Assembly: GCA_038322235.1 (NCBI GenBank)
Contig: JBBQFQ010000027.1
Coordinates: forward strand, 1 to 64,000
Source: SZAS-18 sp038322235
GTDB taxonomy: Bacteria; Verrucomicrobiota; Verrucomicrobiia; Chthoniobacterales; SZAS-18
DNA: 64,000 nucleotides
Direction of reading: 5' to 3'
Positions 34,579 to 44,584 of this stretch are shown here, piece by piece. The number at the start of each line of letters is the position of its first letter. The stretch's first letter is position 1. Under the pieces are notes generated by a model that had not been told where the DNA came from, ran no database searches, and worked only from the letters and a program-made list of their open reading frames with translations. The position numbers and the translations under genes are program-made.

Positions 34579-37326
34579 TCAGCCCACCGCTTCGACGCAT
34601 CGGTCGCAGAGTTCCGGGTGAGCGCCCGAGAGCCCGACCGTGCGGCGGTGACGCCAGCAGCGGGCGCATTTTTTCGCGTCCGTGGTCTTGAGGTCGGCCT
34701 TCGTCTCCGGTCCTGCGCTCAGCGTCAGCGTGCTGACGATGAAGAACTCCTCCAGTTCAGCGGTCCGGCTCTGCAGTTCCGCCAGCAGGACGGGATCGGA
34801 AATCTCGAGCGCGACTTCCGCTTCGAGCGAGTTACCGATCTGCTTCGCCTGCCGGGCGGGTTCGATGGCCTGCGCGATCTTCTCGCGCAGCGGCATAAGC
34901 TTCTCGACGAACGCGGCGCATTCGGCCCCCTGCAGGATTTCGAATTCCTTCGCGCTCGGGAATTCTTCGAGATGCACCGAACCGGTCTTCGACACGTACC
35001 CCCACGACTCTTCAGCCGTGAAGGCGAGAATGGGAGCGAGCAGGCGGCAGAGGGCCCGGTAGGCGTAGTGCATCACCGTCTGGGTGGCACGACGGCGCGG
35101 GGCATCGACCCGGTCGCAGTACATCCGATCCTTCGTGATATCGACGTAGAGACTGCTCAGATCGACGACGCAGAACTGATTGATGACGTGGTAGACGCGG
35201 TGGAACTCGTACTTCGTGTAGGCGTCGCGACAGGTCGCGGCGACCTCGGCGAGGCGATGCATGATCCACGCATCAATCGAGGTGAACAGTCCGGCGGCAA
35301 CCGGGTCCTTTGCCGGATCAAAGTCGGCCAGATTTCCGTGCAGAATGCGGAGCGTATTTCGGATCCGGCGATATGTGTCCGTGAGACGCTTGAACATCTC
35401 CTCGCTGAAGGGTACCTCGTCGGTAAAATTCACGCTGCTCACCCACAGCCGCACCATGTCGGCCCCGTAGAGGTTGTAGTAGTACTCCGCCACGGTCGGC
35501 TTCGCGTACTGGCCCTGCTCGGACTTCGAAATCTTCTTCCGCGTGTCGACATCGACCACGAAACCGTGGGTGAGACACGTCTTGTAGGGCGCGCGATCCC
35601 GCAGGGCGACGCTCAGGACGAGCGATGATTGGAACCAGCCCCGATGCTGATCGGTCGCCTCAAGATAGAGATCGGCCGGACCCGCGTGACCCATCAACTT
35701 TTCCACCACGGCGAGCCAGCTGACGCCGGAATCCATCCAGACGTCGAGCGTGTCGTTCCGGCGGGTCGTCCCCAGCGGCAGCTCGAGAGCTTCCTCGATG
35801 CGGCGATCCGCCGGATCGAACCAGATATTCGTCCCGTGCTTCTCCACAAGGGCGGCCACCTGCTCGATCCAATCTCGCCGCAGGATCGCCGCTCCGCCTT
35901 CGTCGTAGAAGACCGGGAGAGGCACGCCCCAGCTCCGCTGGCGGGAGATGCACCAATCAGGCCGCGCCTCGACGGTTCCAGAGATCCGGTTCTTTCCCCA
36001 CGCGGGGATCCACTCGACCGCGTCGATCGCGCGCAGCGCGTGCTGACGCAGCTCGGTCGCGGGATCATCCATCCGGATGAAGAACTGCTCCACCGCGCGG
36101 AAGATGATCGGCACCTTCGAGCGCCAGCAGTGAGGATAGGTGTGCCGGTGATCCAGCTTCTCGCCCGCGAGGGCACCCTTCTCCTTGAGCAGCGCCACGA
36201 TCCCGGCGTTGGCGTCGAAGACGTATTGCCCGACGAACTGCGGCAATCCGACTTCCTCGGTGTAGCGGCCGAGTTCGTCCACGGGGGAAAGAATCTCCAG
36301 CCCGTATTTCCGGCCGATCACATAGTCGTCCGCGCCGTGACCGGGCGCGGTGTGCACGCAACCGGTGCCAGCGTCGAGCGTGACGTGATCTCCCACCATG
36401 ACGAGTGAATCGCGTTCCAGCAGCGGATGACGCGTGCGCTCGCGATCGATCTCCTTGCCCTGAAACTTCCACGTGGCCTCGCCCGCCCGCGTCAAACCCG
36501 TCTCGCGGCAGAACGACTCGACGAGCGCATCCGCGACGACCAGCGTCGCGATCCCGCCCGCCGCATCGGCATACGGCCTGGCCGAGTAGGCCGCCTCGGG
36601 ATTCAGCGAGATCCCGAGATTTGCCGGGATCGTCCACGGCGTCGTCGTCCAGATCACAATCGAGGCACCGAGTTCCTGCAATCGGCCCGTGATGGCCGGG
36701 AACTTCACGTAGATCGCCGGCGAAACGCGATCCTGGTATTCCACCTCGGCCTCGGCGAGGGCGGTCAACGCGCCAGTGCTCCAGTAGACGGGCTTCTTCG
36801 ACTGATAGACGAGCCCCTTCTCGACAGCGCCACCGAACGCGCGGATCACTTCCGCTTCGTAGCCCGGGTTCAGGGTGAGATAGGGGTGCTGCCACTCGCC
36901 GAAGACGCCGAGGCGCTCGAATTGAGCGCGCTGGATGCCGATGTACTTCCGCGCCATCTCCTCGGATTTCTGCCGGACCTCCACGGCACTGAGGCCGCGC
37001 GCCTGTTTCACGACCTTGAATTCGATCGGCAGGCCGTGGCAATCCCAGCCGGGAAGGAAGGGCGCGTCAAACCCGAGCATCGAGCGCGACTTCACCACGA
37101 GATCCTTGAGTACCTTGTTCAAGGCCGTACCCATGTGGACATCGCCGTTCGCGAACGGCGGACCGTCGTGCACGATGTAGGTGCTCCGGCCCTTCCGCGC
37201 CGCGCGGATCTGCCCGTAGATGTCTTCCTTCTGCCAGCGCGCCAGAATCTCCGGCTCTCGCTTCACGAGGTCGGCCTTCATCGGGTAGTCCGTCTTGGGG
37301 AGTCGGAGGGTGTCTTTGTAGTTCAT
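34579..37326 (-). CDS. ileS: Isoleucyl-tRNA synthetase
   Basis: 915 residues. It begins MNYKDTLRLPKTDYPMKADL, as bacterial IleRS do. HIGH-type motif: PPFANGDVHMGTALNK. The editing domain lies near residues 200-390. KMSKS-type motif: RKKISKSEQGQYAKP. The C-terminal zinc site CARCWRHRRTVG ... CDRC is complete. The length is typical of bacterial IleRS. It is divergent from the DASS transporter. Confidence 0.97.
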   Translation of the reverse strand: MNYKDTLRLPKTDYPMKADLVKREPEILARWQKEDIYGQIRAARKGRSTYIVHDGPPFANGDVHMGTALNKVLKDLVVKSRSMLGFDAPFLPGWDCHGLPIEFKVVKQARGLSAVEVRQKSEEMARKYIGIQRAQFERLGVFGEWQHPYLTLNPGYEAEVIRAFGGAVEKGLVYQSKKPVYWSTGALTALAEAEVEYQDRVSPAIYVKFPAITGRLQELGASIVIWTTTPWTIPANLGISLNPEAAYSARPYADAAGGIATLVVADALVESFCRETGLTRAGEATWKFQGKEIDRERTRHPLLERDSLVMVGDHVTLDAGTGCVHTAPGHGADDYVIGRKYGLEILSPVDELGRYTEEVGLPQFVGQYVFDANAGIVALLKEKGALAGEKLDHRHTYPHCWRSKVPIIFRAVEQFFIRMDDPATELRQHALRAIDAVEWIPAWGKNRISGTVEARPDWCISRQRSWGVPLPVFYDEGGAAILRRDWIEQVAALVEKHGTNIWFDPADRRIEEALELPLGTTRRNDTLDVWMDSGVSWLAVVEKLMGHAGPADLYLEATDQHRGWFQSSLVLSVALRDRAPYKTCLTHGFVVDVDTRKKISKSEQGQYAKPTVAEYYYNLYGADMVRLWVSSVNFTDEVPFSEEMFKRLTDTYRRIRNTLRILHGNLADFDPAKDPVAAGLFTSIDAWIMHRLAEVAATCRDAYTKYEFHRVYHVINQFCVVDLSSLYVDITKDRMYCDRVDAPRRRATQTVMHYAYRALCRLLAPILAFTAEESWGYVSKTGSVHLEEFPSAKEFEILQGAECAAFVEKLMPLREKIAQAIEPARQAKQIGNSLEAEVALEISDPVLLAELQSRTAELEEFFIVSTLTLSAGPETKADLKTTDAKKCARCWRHRRTVGLSGAHPELCDRCVEAVG

Positions 37327-37513
37327 GGGAAAGAGCCCGCGCGCGGCGGGCGGTATTCATACGCCAATCCGGCCGCGTGAGAACGGGTTTTCGTCACCAG
37401 CCGCTGCCCCCGCGTCGCGTCCGACCGGACAATCCGCTTGCCGCGGCGGACGAATTCCGCATCAAGGACGTTCCGTGCTGCGCTGGCCCACCTCCCCGCA
37501 TCGCTCGTCCCCC

Positions 37514-38962
37514 ATGAACATCCGCTGGAAGACCATCGCCCCGCTCATCGTCTGGCTCGTCATCTTCCTCCTTCCGCCGCCGAGTGGTCTGAATTCCAAC
37601 CAGTGGCACTACTTCGCCGTCTTCGCCGCCGTCATCACCGGTCTGGTTCTGGAATCCATGCCGGTGGGAGCCGTCGGACTCATCGGACTCACTTTTGCCG
37701 GCGTGATGGGGTACATCGATCCCGACCCAAACAAATCCCTCCGCTGGGTCCTCTCCGGATTCTCGGAGGCTACCGTCTGGCTGATTGTAGGGGCGTTCGT
37801 GTTCTCGATCGGCTATCGGAAAACGGGGCTCGGCAAGCGGATCGCGCTGCAACTTGTGCGGATTCTCGGCCGGAGAACGCTCGGGCTCGGCTATGCCGTG
37901 ACGCTCGCGGATCTGGTGCTCGCGCCGGCCACGCCATCCAACACGGCGCGCAGCGGAGGCACGATCTTTCCGATCGTGAATAACATCCCCAAGATTTACG
38001 GCTCGGAACCGGGACCGACGGCCGGCCGGATCGGGACGTATGTTCTCTGGACGGCGTTCGCCGCGACCGGCGTGACGAGTTCGATGTTCTTCAGCGCGCT
38101 CGCGCCGAACGCGGCCGGACTCGCCATCGCAAAGAAGACGGTCGGATTCGATGTGAACTGGGCGCAATGGTTCACCGGCTTCCTGCCCCTCGGCGTGATC
38201 CTGATTCTCCTCGTTCCGCTGCTCAGCTACCTGCTCTGCCGGCCGGAGATCAAGGCGAGCCCAGAAATTCCGGAATGGGCGCGGAAGGAGCTCGATGCGA
38301 TGGGCCCCATGTCCCGGAATGAGTGGATCATGTCCGGGCTCGTCCTGCTCGCAATGTTCCTTTGGATCACGGGCTCGAATCCGGATATCACCCTTCCGTT
38401 CGTCGGCTCGAATTTCATCAACGCGACGATGGTCGTGTTCGTGGTGATTTGCCTGATGCTGATCACGGGTGTGATCGAGTTTGTCGACATCATCAGCGAC
38501 AAGGGTGCCTGGGAGGTCTTCTTCTATTTCACTTCGCTGCTGACGCTGGCCTCGGGTCTGAACGACATCGGTTTCATCAAGTGGTTCGCCGAGGGATTCG
38601 CCGCGCCCTTGAAGGGGATGTCTCCCACTCTCGCTCTGATCCTCCTCATCACGCTCTTCTTCTGGATCCACTACTTCTTCTCAAGCATCACCGCGCATGC
38701 GGCCGCGGTGCTCCCGGTCGTCCTGGCGATCGGATCCGGAATTCCGGGCGTTCCCGTCCCCACGCTCACGATGATGTGTCTCTACTCGCTCGGCGTGATG
38801 GGTGTGATCTCACCCTTCGCCACCGGCCCCGCGCCGATGTACTTCGGCAGCGGGTACATCGGCAAGAGTCAATTCTGGAAGCTCGGCTTCGTCTTCGGCC
38901 TCCTGTATTTCGTCGGCCTGCTCGTCGTCGTGTTGCCGTGGTTGATGCTGATGGGGAGGTAA
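37514..38962 (+). CDS. DASS/SLC13 family anion:sodium symporter
   Basis: 482 residues from the ATG at 37514. About a dozen hydrophobic helices. The DASS-type substrate motif APATPSNTARSGGTIFP lies near residues 138-155, and the second-half region FFYFTSLLTLASGLNDIG, HYFFSSITAHAAAVLP, SPFATGPAPMYFGSGYI contains the paired hairpin motif. Members move di- or tricarboxylates or sulfate with sodium. The fragment at 12948-13092 may be a relic of a second family member. It converges with rho, with 36 bp between stops. Confidence 0.9.
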   Translation: MNIRWKTIAPLIVWLVIFLLPPPSGLNSNQWHYFAVFAAVITGLVLESMPVGAVGLIGLTFAGVMGYIDPDPNKSLRWVLSGFSEATVWLIVGAFVFSIGYRKTGLGKRIALQLVRILGRRTLGLGYAVTLADLVLAPATPSNTARSGGTIFPIVNNIPKIYGSEPGPTAGRIGTYVLWTAFAATGVTSSMFFSALAPNAAGLAIAKKTVGFDVNWAQWFTGFLPLGVILILLVPLLSYLLCRPEIKASPEIPEWARKELDAMGPMSRNEWIMSGLVLLAMFLWITGSNPDITLPFVGSNFINATMVVFVVICLMLITGVIEFVDIISDKGAWEVFFYFTSLLTLASGLNDIGFIKWFAEGFAAPLKGMSPTLALILLITLFFWIHYFFSSITAHAAAVLPVVLAIGSGIPGVPVPTLTMMCLYSLGVMGVISPFATGPAPMYFGSGYIGKSQFWKLGFVFGLLYFVGLLVVVLPWLMLMGR

Positions 38963-38998
38963 GGATCCGGGCCCGGATCGCCGCCAGCCCGAGTCACC

Positions 38999-40999
38999 TC
39001 ACCCCGGAATGCTGGCCAGCATCTGCGCGTTGTTCGGGTATTTCTTCATGAAGCTGAGCAGGCGCTCGATGGCTTCAATCGGCTTGTACCCGGCGATGCC
39101 GCGGCGGATGGTGTTGATCTTGTCGAGCTCCCACTCGGCGAGGAGCAATTCCTCGCGACGGGTGCCGGACTGGAAGATGTCCACGGCCGGATAGATGCGC
39201 TGATCACTGATCGCGCGATCGAGCACGAGCTCCATGTTTCCGGTGCCCTTGAACTCCTGGAAGATCACGTCGTCCATCCGGCTGCCCGTCTGGATGAGCG
39301 CGGTCGCCATGATCGTGAGTGATCCGGCCTCCTCCGTGTTGCGGGCGGCGGCGAAGATCTTGCGGGGGATTTCCATCGCGCGCGCATCGATCCCACCGGA
39401 CATCGTGCGCCCGCCGGTCTGGATGTTATTAAACGCCCGGCCGACGCGAGTGATCGAGTCGAGCAGGATGAAGACGTCCTTGCCGATCTCCACGAGGCGC
39501 TTCGCGCGCTCCATCGCGAGTTGCGCGATCTTCGTGTGGCTCTTCAGGTCGCTGTCGTTCGAGCTCGCCATGAGCTCGGCGGTGTGGATCGTCCGCTTGA
39601 ATTCCGTGACCTCCTCGGGGCGCTCGTCCACGAGCAGCACGATGAGATGGATCTCCGGATGGTTCTTTTCCACGGCTTCCGCGATATGGCGCAGGAAGGT
39701 GGTCTTGCCCGTGCGGGGCGGCGCCACGAGCAGACCGCGCTGGCCTTTGCCGATCGGCGCCATGAGGTCCATCACGCGGGTCGTATAACGCTCGGTGTTC
39801 GTCTCCAGGCGGATCCGCTTCTTCGGATTCACGACCGTCAATTCGTCGAAGGTCGGCGCGCTGCGCTGCTTTTCGGGATCCTCGCCGTGGATCGAGATGA
39901 GCTTGAACATCTGCGGGCCGCGGTTGCTCTTCCGGGTCTCGCCCTTGATCCACATGCCGTCACGCAGGTTGTACTTCCGGCACACCTCGGGCGTGACGAA
40001 CGTATCGAGCGGATGCTGGGCGAACTGGCGCTTGGACTCGCGGAGGAAGCCAAAGCCCTTGCCGGAGAGTTCCAGAATGCCCTCGCTGTATTCGATCGGC
40101 TCGTTCGGATCGCGCTCGTACACCTTTTCCGCGCCACCCTGCTGCTGCTGGCCGCGGTCTCCGCGATCCCCGCGGTCTCCGCGATCCCCGCGGTCACCCC
40201 GATCGCCGCGGTCATTTCGCTCCTGTCGCGGCGCCTGCTGCTGCTGCGGAGGCGCCTGCTGGCCCTGCGGCGGATGCGCCGAGCCATTTTCGCCCCCACC
40301 CTGCTGGCGGTCGCGATTCTTGAAGCGGAAGCGGTCGAAGCGGCGCTGATAACCCTGACCCTGCTGGCCGCCGCCCGCCTGCTGATCGTGCTGCGCCGGC
40401 TGGCCGCCGCCCTCGCGCTCAGGTTGGCGGGACTGCTCGGGCTGACGCTGCTGGTCCGGGTGGCGTGGATGCTCCGAGCGCCGAGACTGCGGCTCGGCCT
40501 GGCGCTCCCGCGGAGCTTCCGGGGCAGGGGTCGACCCAGATGAACCCGGCCGCCATTCCTCGACGTGGGCCGCCGGAGCGGGAGCCGGAGTTGGCGGCGG
40601 GACGACGGGGCCCGCCGGAACGGGGGTGGAAGCCCGCGCGGATTCCGAGCTCGGAGCCACCGGAGCGACGTCCGACGCAGCGTCAGCGCCCTTCGGACGG
40701 CGAGTCCGCTTCGGCTTTTCCACCGGAGCGGTTGCCGCCGGAGCGCTCGGCGCCGGCTCGGGAGTTGGCTCGACCTTCGATGCGACCTCGACTTTCGGCG
40801 CGGCCGGTTCGTCCGACTTCTTGGCGCGAGCGCGGGCGGGTTTCTTCGCCGGGGCGGCGGGCGCTTCGGGAGACGCGGGGGCCGCGGCATCGGCGGCCGG
40901 CGCGGCGGCGGCCGCTTTCGCGGTGCGGGCGCGGGGGCGTTTCGGTTTCTCGCCCGCGGGAGCGTCGAGAAGCGTGGAGGGCTGGGTGGGTTCGGTCAT
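38999..40999 (-). CDS. rho: Transcription termination factor Rho with a long disordered N-terminus
   Basis: 666 residues, against about 420 in E. coli Rho. Residues 1-290 are low-complexity: Ala/Pro/Lys-rich, then Gln/Arg/Gly-rich, with a run of about seven GDR triplets encoded by an imperfect 9/18-bp DNA repeat at 40152-40213. The conserved RNA-binding domain starts near 300 (GILELSGKGFGFLRESK). The ATPase has Walker A APPRTGKTTF, LVDERPEEVTEFKR, and FILLDSITRVGRAFN with the Q-loop TGGRTMSGGID. Rho hexamers unwind RNA and terminate transcription. Charged disordered N-termini occur in Bacteroidota and PVC Rho proteins. Confidence 0.97.
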   Translation of the reverse strand: MTEPTQPSTLLDAPAGEKPKRPRARTAKAAAAAPAADAAAPASPEAPAAPAKKPARARAKKSDEPAAPKVEVASKVEPTPEPAPSAPAATAPVEKPKRTRRPKGADAASDVAPVAPSSESARASTPVPAGPVVPPPTPAPAPAAHVEEWRPGSSGSTPAPEAPRERQAEPQSRRSEHPRHPDQQRQPEQSRQPEREGGGQPAQHDQQAGGGQQGQGYQRRFDRFRFKNRDRQQGGGENGSAHPPQGQQAPPQQQQAPRQERNDRGDRGDRGDRGDRGDRGDRGQQQQGGAEKVYERDPNEPIEYSEGILELSGKGFGFLRESKRQFAQHPLDTFVTPEVCRKYNLRDGMWIKGETRKSNRGPQMFKLISIHGEDPEKQRSAPTFDELTVVNPKKRIRLETNTERYTTRVMDLMAPIGKGQRGLLVAPPRTGKTTFLRHIAEAVEKNHPEIHLIVLLVDERPEEVTEFKRTIHTAELMASSNDSDLKSHTKIAQLAMERAKRLVEIGKDVFILLDSITRVGRAFNNIQTGGRTMSGGIDARAMEIPRKIFAAARNTEEAGSLTIMATALIQTGSRMDDVIFQEFKGTGNMELVLDRAISDQRIYPAVDIFQSGTRREELLLAEWELDKINTIRRGIAGYKPIEAIERLLSFMKKYPNNAQMLASIPG

Positions 41000-41049
41000 T
41001 GGAGAAAAAGTTGGAGGGAAAAAATGGGTGCAGTGAGGCAGCGCGGGAT

Positions 41050-41802
41050 TCAGGCCCCGAGCTTCGCCATCACCTCGTCGGCGATTTCGAAATTCGAATG
41101 GACGTGTTGGACGTCGTCGTTGTCCTCGAGCGCGTCGTGGAGATGCATGACTTGCTGCGCGAGTTTCTCATCGGAAACGCGGACCGTCGTCGTCGAGAGA
41201 TAGACCAGCTTCTGCGCCTCGGGATTCACTCCGCCGGAACGGAGCGCCTCGGAAACGGCGTAAAACCGATCCACCGGGGTGGTTACCTCGAAAACTTCGC
41301 CGACGTCAGAAATCTCCTCGGCCCCCGCTTCGAGCGTGAGCTCCATCAGGCGGTCCTCGGTCGCAACCGACTTCGGCACGGTCAGCATTCCCCGCCGGTG
41401 GAAGAGGTAGGCGACCGCGCCGCTGGTCGCGAGGCTGCCGTGGTGCTTGGCGAAAATCAGCCGGATGTCCTGGGCGGTCCGGTTCTTGTTGTCCGTCGCC
41501 GTCTCGACCAGCACCGCCACGCCACCAGGGGCGTATCCCTCGTAGACGATTTCCTCCATCGCCGCTCCGCCGAGTTCGCCGGTGCCGCGCTTGATCGCGC
41601 GATCGATGTTGTCGTTGGGCATGTTTTGATCGCGAGCGGCCTGGATGGCGGCACGGAGGCGGATGTTGGAGCCGGGATCACCACCACCGAGTTTGGCGGC
41701 GAGGGCGACTTCCTTGGAGAGCCGACTAAAAAGCGCCCCGCGCTTTACATCGAGCGGGCCTTTAATGTGTTTGACCTTGGACCATTTGCTGTGTCCAGCC
41801 AT
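41050..41802 (-). CDS. YebC/PmpR family transcriptional/translational regulator
   Basis: 250 residues, the usual family length. It begins MAGHSKWSKVKHIKGPLDVK (the family's MAGHSKW start) and contains NMPNDNIDRAIKRGTGE, YEGYAPGGVAVLVE, TDNKNRTAQDIRLIF and HGSLATSGAVAYLF. Members act as DNA-binding regulators or, as TACO1-like factors, help ribosomes through difficult sequences. It lies 50 bp upstream of rho in the same orientation. Confidence 0.95.
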   Translation of the reverse strand: MAGHSKWSKVKHIKGPLDVKRGALFSRLSKEVALAAKLGGGDPGSNIRLRAAIQAARDQNMPNDNIDRAIKRGTGELGGAAMEEIVYEGYAPGGVAVLVETATDNKNRTAQDIRLIFAKHHGSLATSGAVAYLFHRRGMLTVPKSVATEDRLMELTLEAGAEEISDVGEVFEVTTPVDRFYAVSEALRSGGVNPEAQKLVYLSTTTVRVSDEKLAQQVMHLHDALEDNDDVQHVHSNFEIADEVMAKLGA

Positions 41803-41998
41803 GGCGAAATGAAAATGCTTGGGAACCTCGGGGGCGGCGTGGGCCGCGATGATGGCAGGCTTCCTGAGTTTGCGAATGCCGCGGCGCCGAAACGCGCGAA
41901 CAACTCGAAACAGGTAGCCCGGTCAACTGAGCGGGCCTGCCCGACGCAGCGGGCGGAAGACGAACCGTGCAGGAGCAGACGCGAGTGCTACGGGTTTG

Positions 41999-42619
41999 TC
42001 AACGAAGGAATGCAGATTCGAGAATTCCTCGCGCAAAAAGCCGCGCGACGAGCGCCAGCGTGTTGGCATCCCGAATCTCTCCCCGATCGATCATCGCCAG
42101 CATTTCCGTGCGGAGGAAGACGTGGCATTCCGTGATCGCCTCGCCTTCGTCCGGCGTCCGACCTCGCTTGCCCGGTTCGACTCCCATCGCGGCCACGAGG
42201 TGACTGTGCTCGTCGGTAAACCCGGCGGACGTGAAAAAATAGCCGAGCCGCTCCCAGCGGCCGTCCGCCCTCAGCGTGTACCCGGCCTCTTCCCCGAGCT
42301 CGCGTGCCGCCGTGGCGAGAACGGTGCGGTCGTCGGCCTCTCCCGCCCCATCGATCTGGCCGGCGGGGAACTCCCAGAGTGACTGCCGGATCGGGACCCG
42401 CTCCTGGCGCACGAGGACGAACTCACCGGCGGCCGTGATCGGGGCGACGACCACCGCGCCTTTTCGGTGCACCACCCCCCAGCTCACCCCCTCGGGCCGC
42501 GAAGGCGTCGCCACGCGCTGCGTGGTCGTCACGAGATGGGGCGACGCGTGGTGAGTCTTCACTTCCAGCGTCCGCCATCCGTCGCCCTCCCGAATGAGGT
42601 CGTGGAAGCGTGGCGTCAT
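41999..42619 (-). CDS. Nudix hydrolase, ADP-ribose pyrophosphatase-like
   Basis: 206 residues. The start ATG overlaps the argH stop by 4 nt (ATGA), so it is translationally coupled. The Nudix box is centred on TAARELGEEAGYTL, preceded by LWEFPAGQIDGAGE. The FPAGQID segment and an SAGFTDEHSHLV region are typical of ADP-ribose pyrophosphatases. Likely a housekeeping clean-up enzyme for ADP-ribose-like nucleotides. Confidence 0.88.
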   Translation of the reverse strand: MTPRFHDLIREGDGWRTLEVKTHHASPHLVTTTQRVATPSRPEGVSWGVVHRKGAVVVAPITAAGEFVLVRQERVPIRQSLWEFPAGQIDGAGEADDRTVLATAARELGEEAGYTLRADGRWERLGYFFTSAGFTDEHSHLVAAMGVEPGKRGRTPDEGEAITECHVFLRTEMLAMIDRGEIRDANTLALVARLFARGILESAFLR

Positions 42620-43992
42620 GATCCCTGCGCCGTCACAATGCCATGCCAGTGTTCGAGTCGGGCGCGGACATTCTCCGGAGACGGCGCGCCCGTCGCCCGG
42701 CGGGCTCCGAGGGAACGGGCGAGATCGAAAATGTCGCGCACGTCGTCCCCGATCGCGTCGCTCGCTGCTTTGAAGTCCGCGAGCGGGAGCTGATCGAGCG
42801 GCACGCCCTGCCGGGCGGCCTGGCCCACGAGTTTTCCGACCACCTCGTGCGCGTGGCGGAAGGGCACTCCGCGCAGCACCAGATAGTCCGCCACATCAGT
42901 CGCGAGGAGCAGCGGATCGGCCGCGGCCCGGCGCATCGACTCCTCGTCGGCCCGCGCTTCGTCGAGCATGGCCGCGTAAATCGCCAGCGCCGCCTTCGCC
43001 GTGTCCACGGAATCGAAGACCGCCTCCTTGTCCTCCTGCAGGTCCCGATTGTAGGTCATCGGCAGACCCTTCAAGGTCGTGAGGAGCGAGAACAGATTCG
43101 CGTACAATCTCCCCGTCTTTCCCCGGGTGAGCTCAGCCACGTCCGGATTCTTCTTCTGCGGCATGAGGCTCGATCCGGTCGTGAACGCATCGCTCAAATG
43201 CAGGAACCGGAATTCGGTGGTTGCCCAAAGGATGACGTCCTCGCTCAGGCGCGAGAGATGCATCCCGATTACGGCGCACGCGCTCAGGAACTCGAGCGCG
43301 AAATCCCGGTCGCTGACCGCATCCATGCTGTTCTCGCTCACGCGTGGGAAGCCAAGCTCGCGCGCAACCAGGGCGCGATCGAGCAGAATCGTCGACCCCG
43401 CGATCGCACCGGAGCCGAGCGGCAGCACGTTCATCCGCGTCGCGGCGTCTTGCAGCCGGCCGTGATCCCGCTCGAGCATTTCGACGTAGGCCAGCAGGTG
43501 ATGCGCGAACAGGACCGGCTGGGCCCGCTGCAAATGGGTGTAGCCGGGCATCGGCGCCTCCGCATGCCGCGCGCCCAGACGCACCAGCGAGCCTTGGAGC
43601 CGCCGCACGAGTCCGGCGATGGCGTCGATCTCCTCCCGGAGATAGAGCCGCAGATCGAGGGCGATCTGATCGTTCCGCGAGCGGGCGGTGTGGAGTTTGG
43701 CGCCGGCCGCACCGATGCGGCGCGTCAGCTCCGCCTCGATGTTCATGTGCACGTCCTCGAGATCGTCGCGGAACGTGAAACGCCCCCCGGCGATGTCCTC
43801 TTCGATCCCGAGCAGCCCGTCCCGAATTTGGCCGAATTCAGCGTCGGTCAGCAAACCGGCGGCGCGGAGAGCGCCCGCGTGGGCGATCGATCCCGCGATG
43901 TCGTGGCGATAGAGCCGCCAGTCGAAGCTCACCGATTCCGAGTACGCCCGGAGCAGCGCGTCGGTCGGCTTTTCAAATCGTCCGGTCCACAT
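42616..43992 (-). CDS. argH: Argininosuccinate lyase
   Basis: 458 residues. Family motifs are intact: MWTGRFEKPTDALLRAYSES at the start, HTARSRNDQIA, MPGYTHLQRAQPVLF, and the catalytic-loop signature TTGSSLMPQKKNPDVAEL. It cleaves argininosuccinate to arginine and fumarate. It starts 8 bp after the stop of the Fur-type gene and overlaps the Nudix gene, so fur-argH-nudix reads as one operon. Confidence 0.97.
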   Translation of the reverse strand: MWTGRFEKPTDALLRAYSESVSFDWRLYRHDIAGSIAHAGALRAAGLLTDAEFGQIRDGLLGIEEDIAGGRFTFRDDLEDVHMNIEAELTRRIGAAGAKLHTARSRNDQIALDLRLYLREEIDAIAGLVRRLQGSLVRLGARHAEAPMPGYTHLQRAQPVLFAHHLLAYVEMLERDHGRLQDAATRMNVLPLGSGAIAGSTILLDRALVARELGFPRVSENSMDAVSDRDFALEFLSACAVIGMHLSRLSEDVILWATTEFRFLHLSDAFTTGSSLMPQKKNPDVAELTRGKTGRLYANLFSLLTTLKGLPMTYNRDLQEDKEAVFDSVDTAKAALAIYAAMLDEARADEESMRRAAADPLLLATDVADYLVLRGVPFRHAHEVVGKLVGQAARQGVPLDQLPLADFKAASDAIGDDVRDIFDLARSLGARRATGAPSPENVRARLEHWHGIVTAQGS

Positions 43993-44000
43993 GCTCGTCT

Positions 44001-44483
44001 CTACCTCGATCCCAGCGCGAGGTCAGCCCGCTCATCGCATTTTCCATCGCGCCCGAGGGCGATGCACTTGCCCTCGATCTTCAGCGTCTTGCTCATCGGC
44101 GCGAATCCCATCCGGTGGCTGATGCAGTTCTCGAGGATATCGATGTGGGCGTCCTCGAACTCGAAGATCTTGTTGCAATCCTGGCAGATCAAATGCGCGT
44201 GCGTGGGGCGGTCGTTGAAGTTCGGATCGTAAAACTTGTAGTCGGTCCCGAAATCCATCTCGCGCAGCGTCCCCGTCTCCACCAGCAGCGGGAGCGTGCG
44301 GTAGACGGTCGCGCGGGAAACGCTCGGCTCGATCTTCCGCGCCATCTCGAGCAACCCTTCCGCGGTGAAATGCTCCTTCGTCGAGAACGCCGCCCGGATG
44401 ATGGCATCCCGCTGTACGGTCTTGCGGAGGCCTTTCTCCTCGATGTAGCGATAGATCGCCTTGCGGATTTCCTCGAGATTCAC
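44001..44483 (-). CDS. Fur family transcriptional regulator
   Basis: 160 residues. The winged helix includes KTVQRDAIIRAAF and VSRATVYRTLPLLVE (the recognition helix). The dimerisation domain has the metal site HAHLICQDCNKIFEFE, with one Cys-x2-Cys pair. The usual second Cys-x2-Cys pair is not evident; instead cysteines lie in GKCIALGRDGKC. This could be a Fur, Zur or PerR-type sensor; the metal cannot be assigned. It leads the argH-Nudix operon. Confidence 0.9.
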   Translation of the reverse strand: MNLEEIRKAIYRYIEEKGLRKTVQRDAIIRAAFSTKEHFTAEGLLEMARKIEPSVSRATVYRTLPLLVETGTLREMDFGTDYKFYDPNFNDRPTHAHLICQDCNKIFEFEDAHIDILENCISHRMGFAPMSKTLKIEGKCIALGRDGKCDERADLALGSR

Positions 44484-44584
44484 ACCTGGAGGTTACGGAG
44501 CGGGGACGGCGGAGGCAAGATGCCGTTCGGCGATCTGCCGGGTGCTCCATCCATCATGGGTGAAGAGCCGCTCGGCGGACCGAT

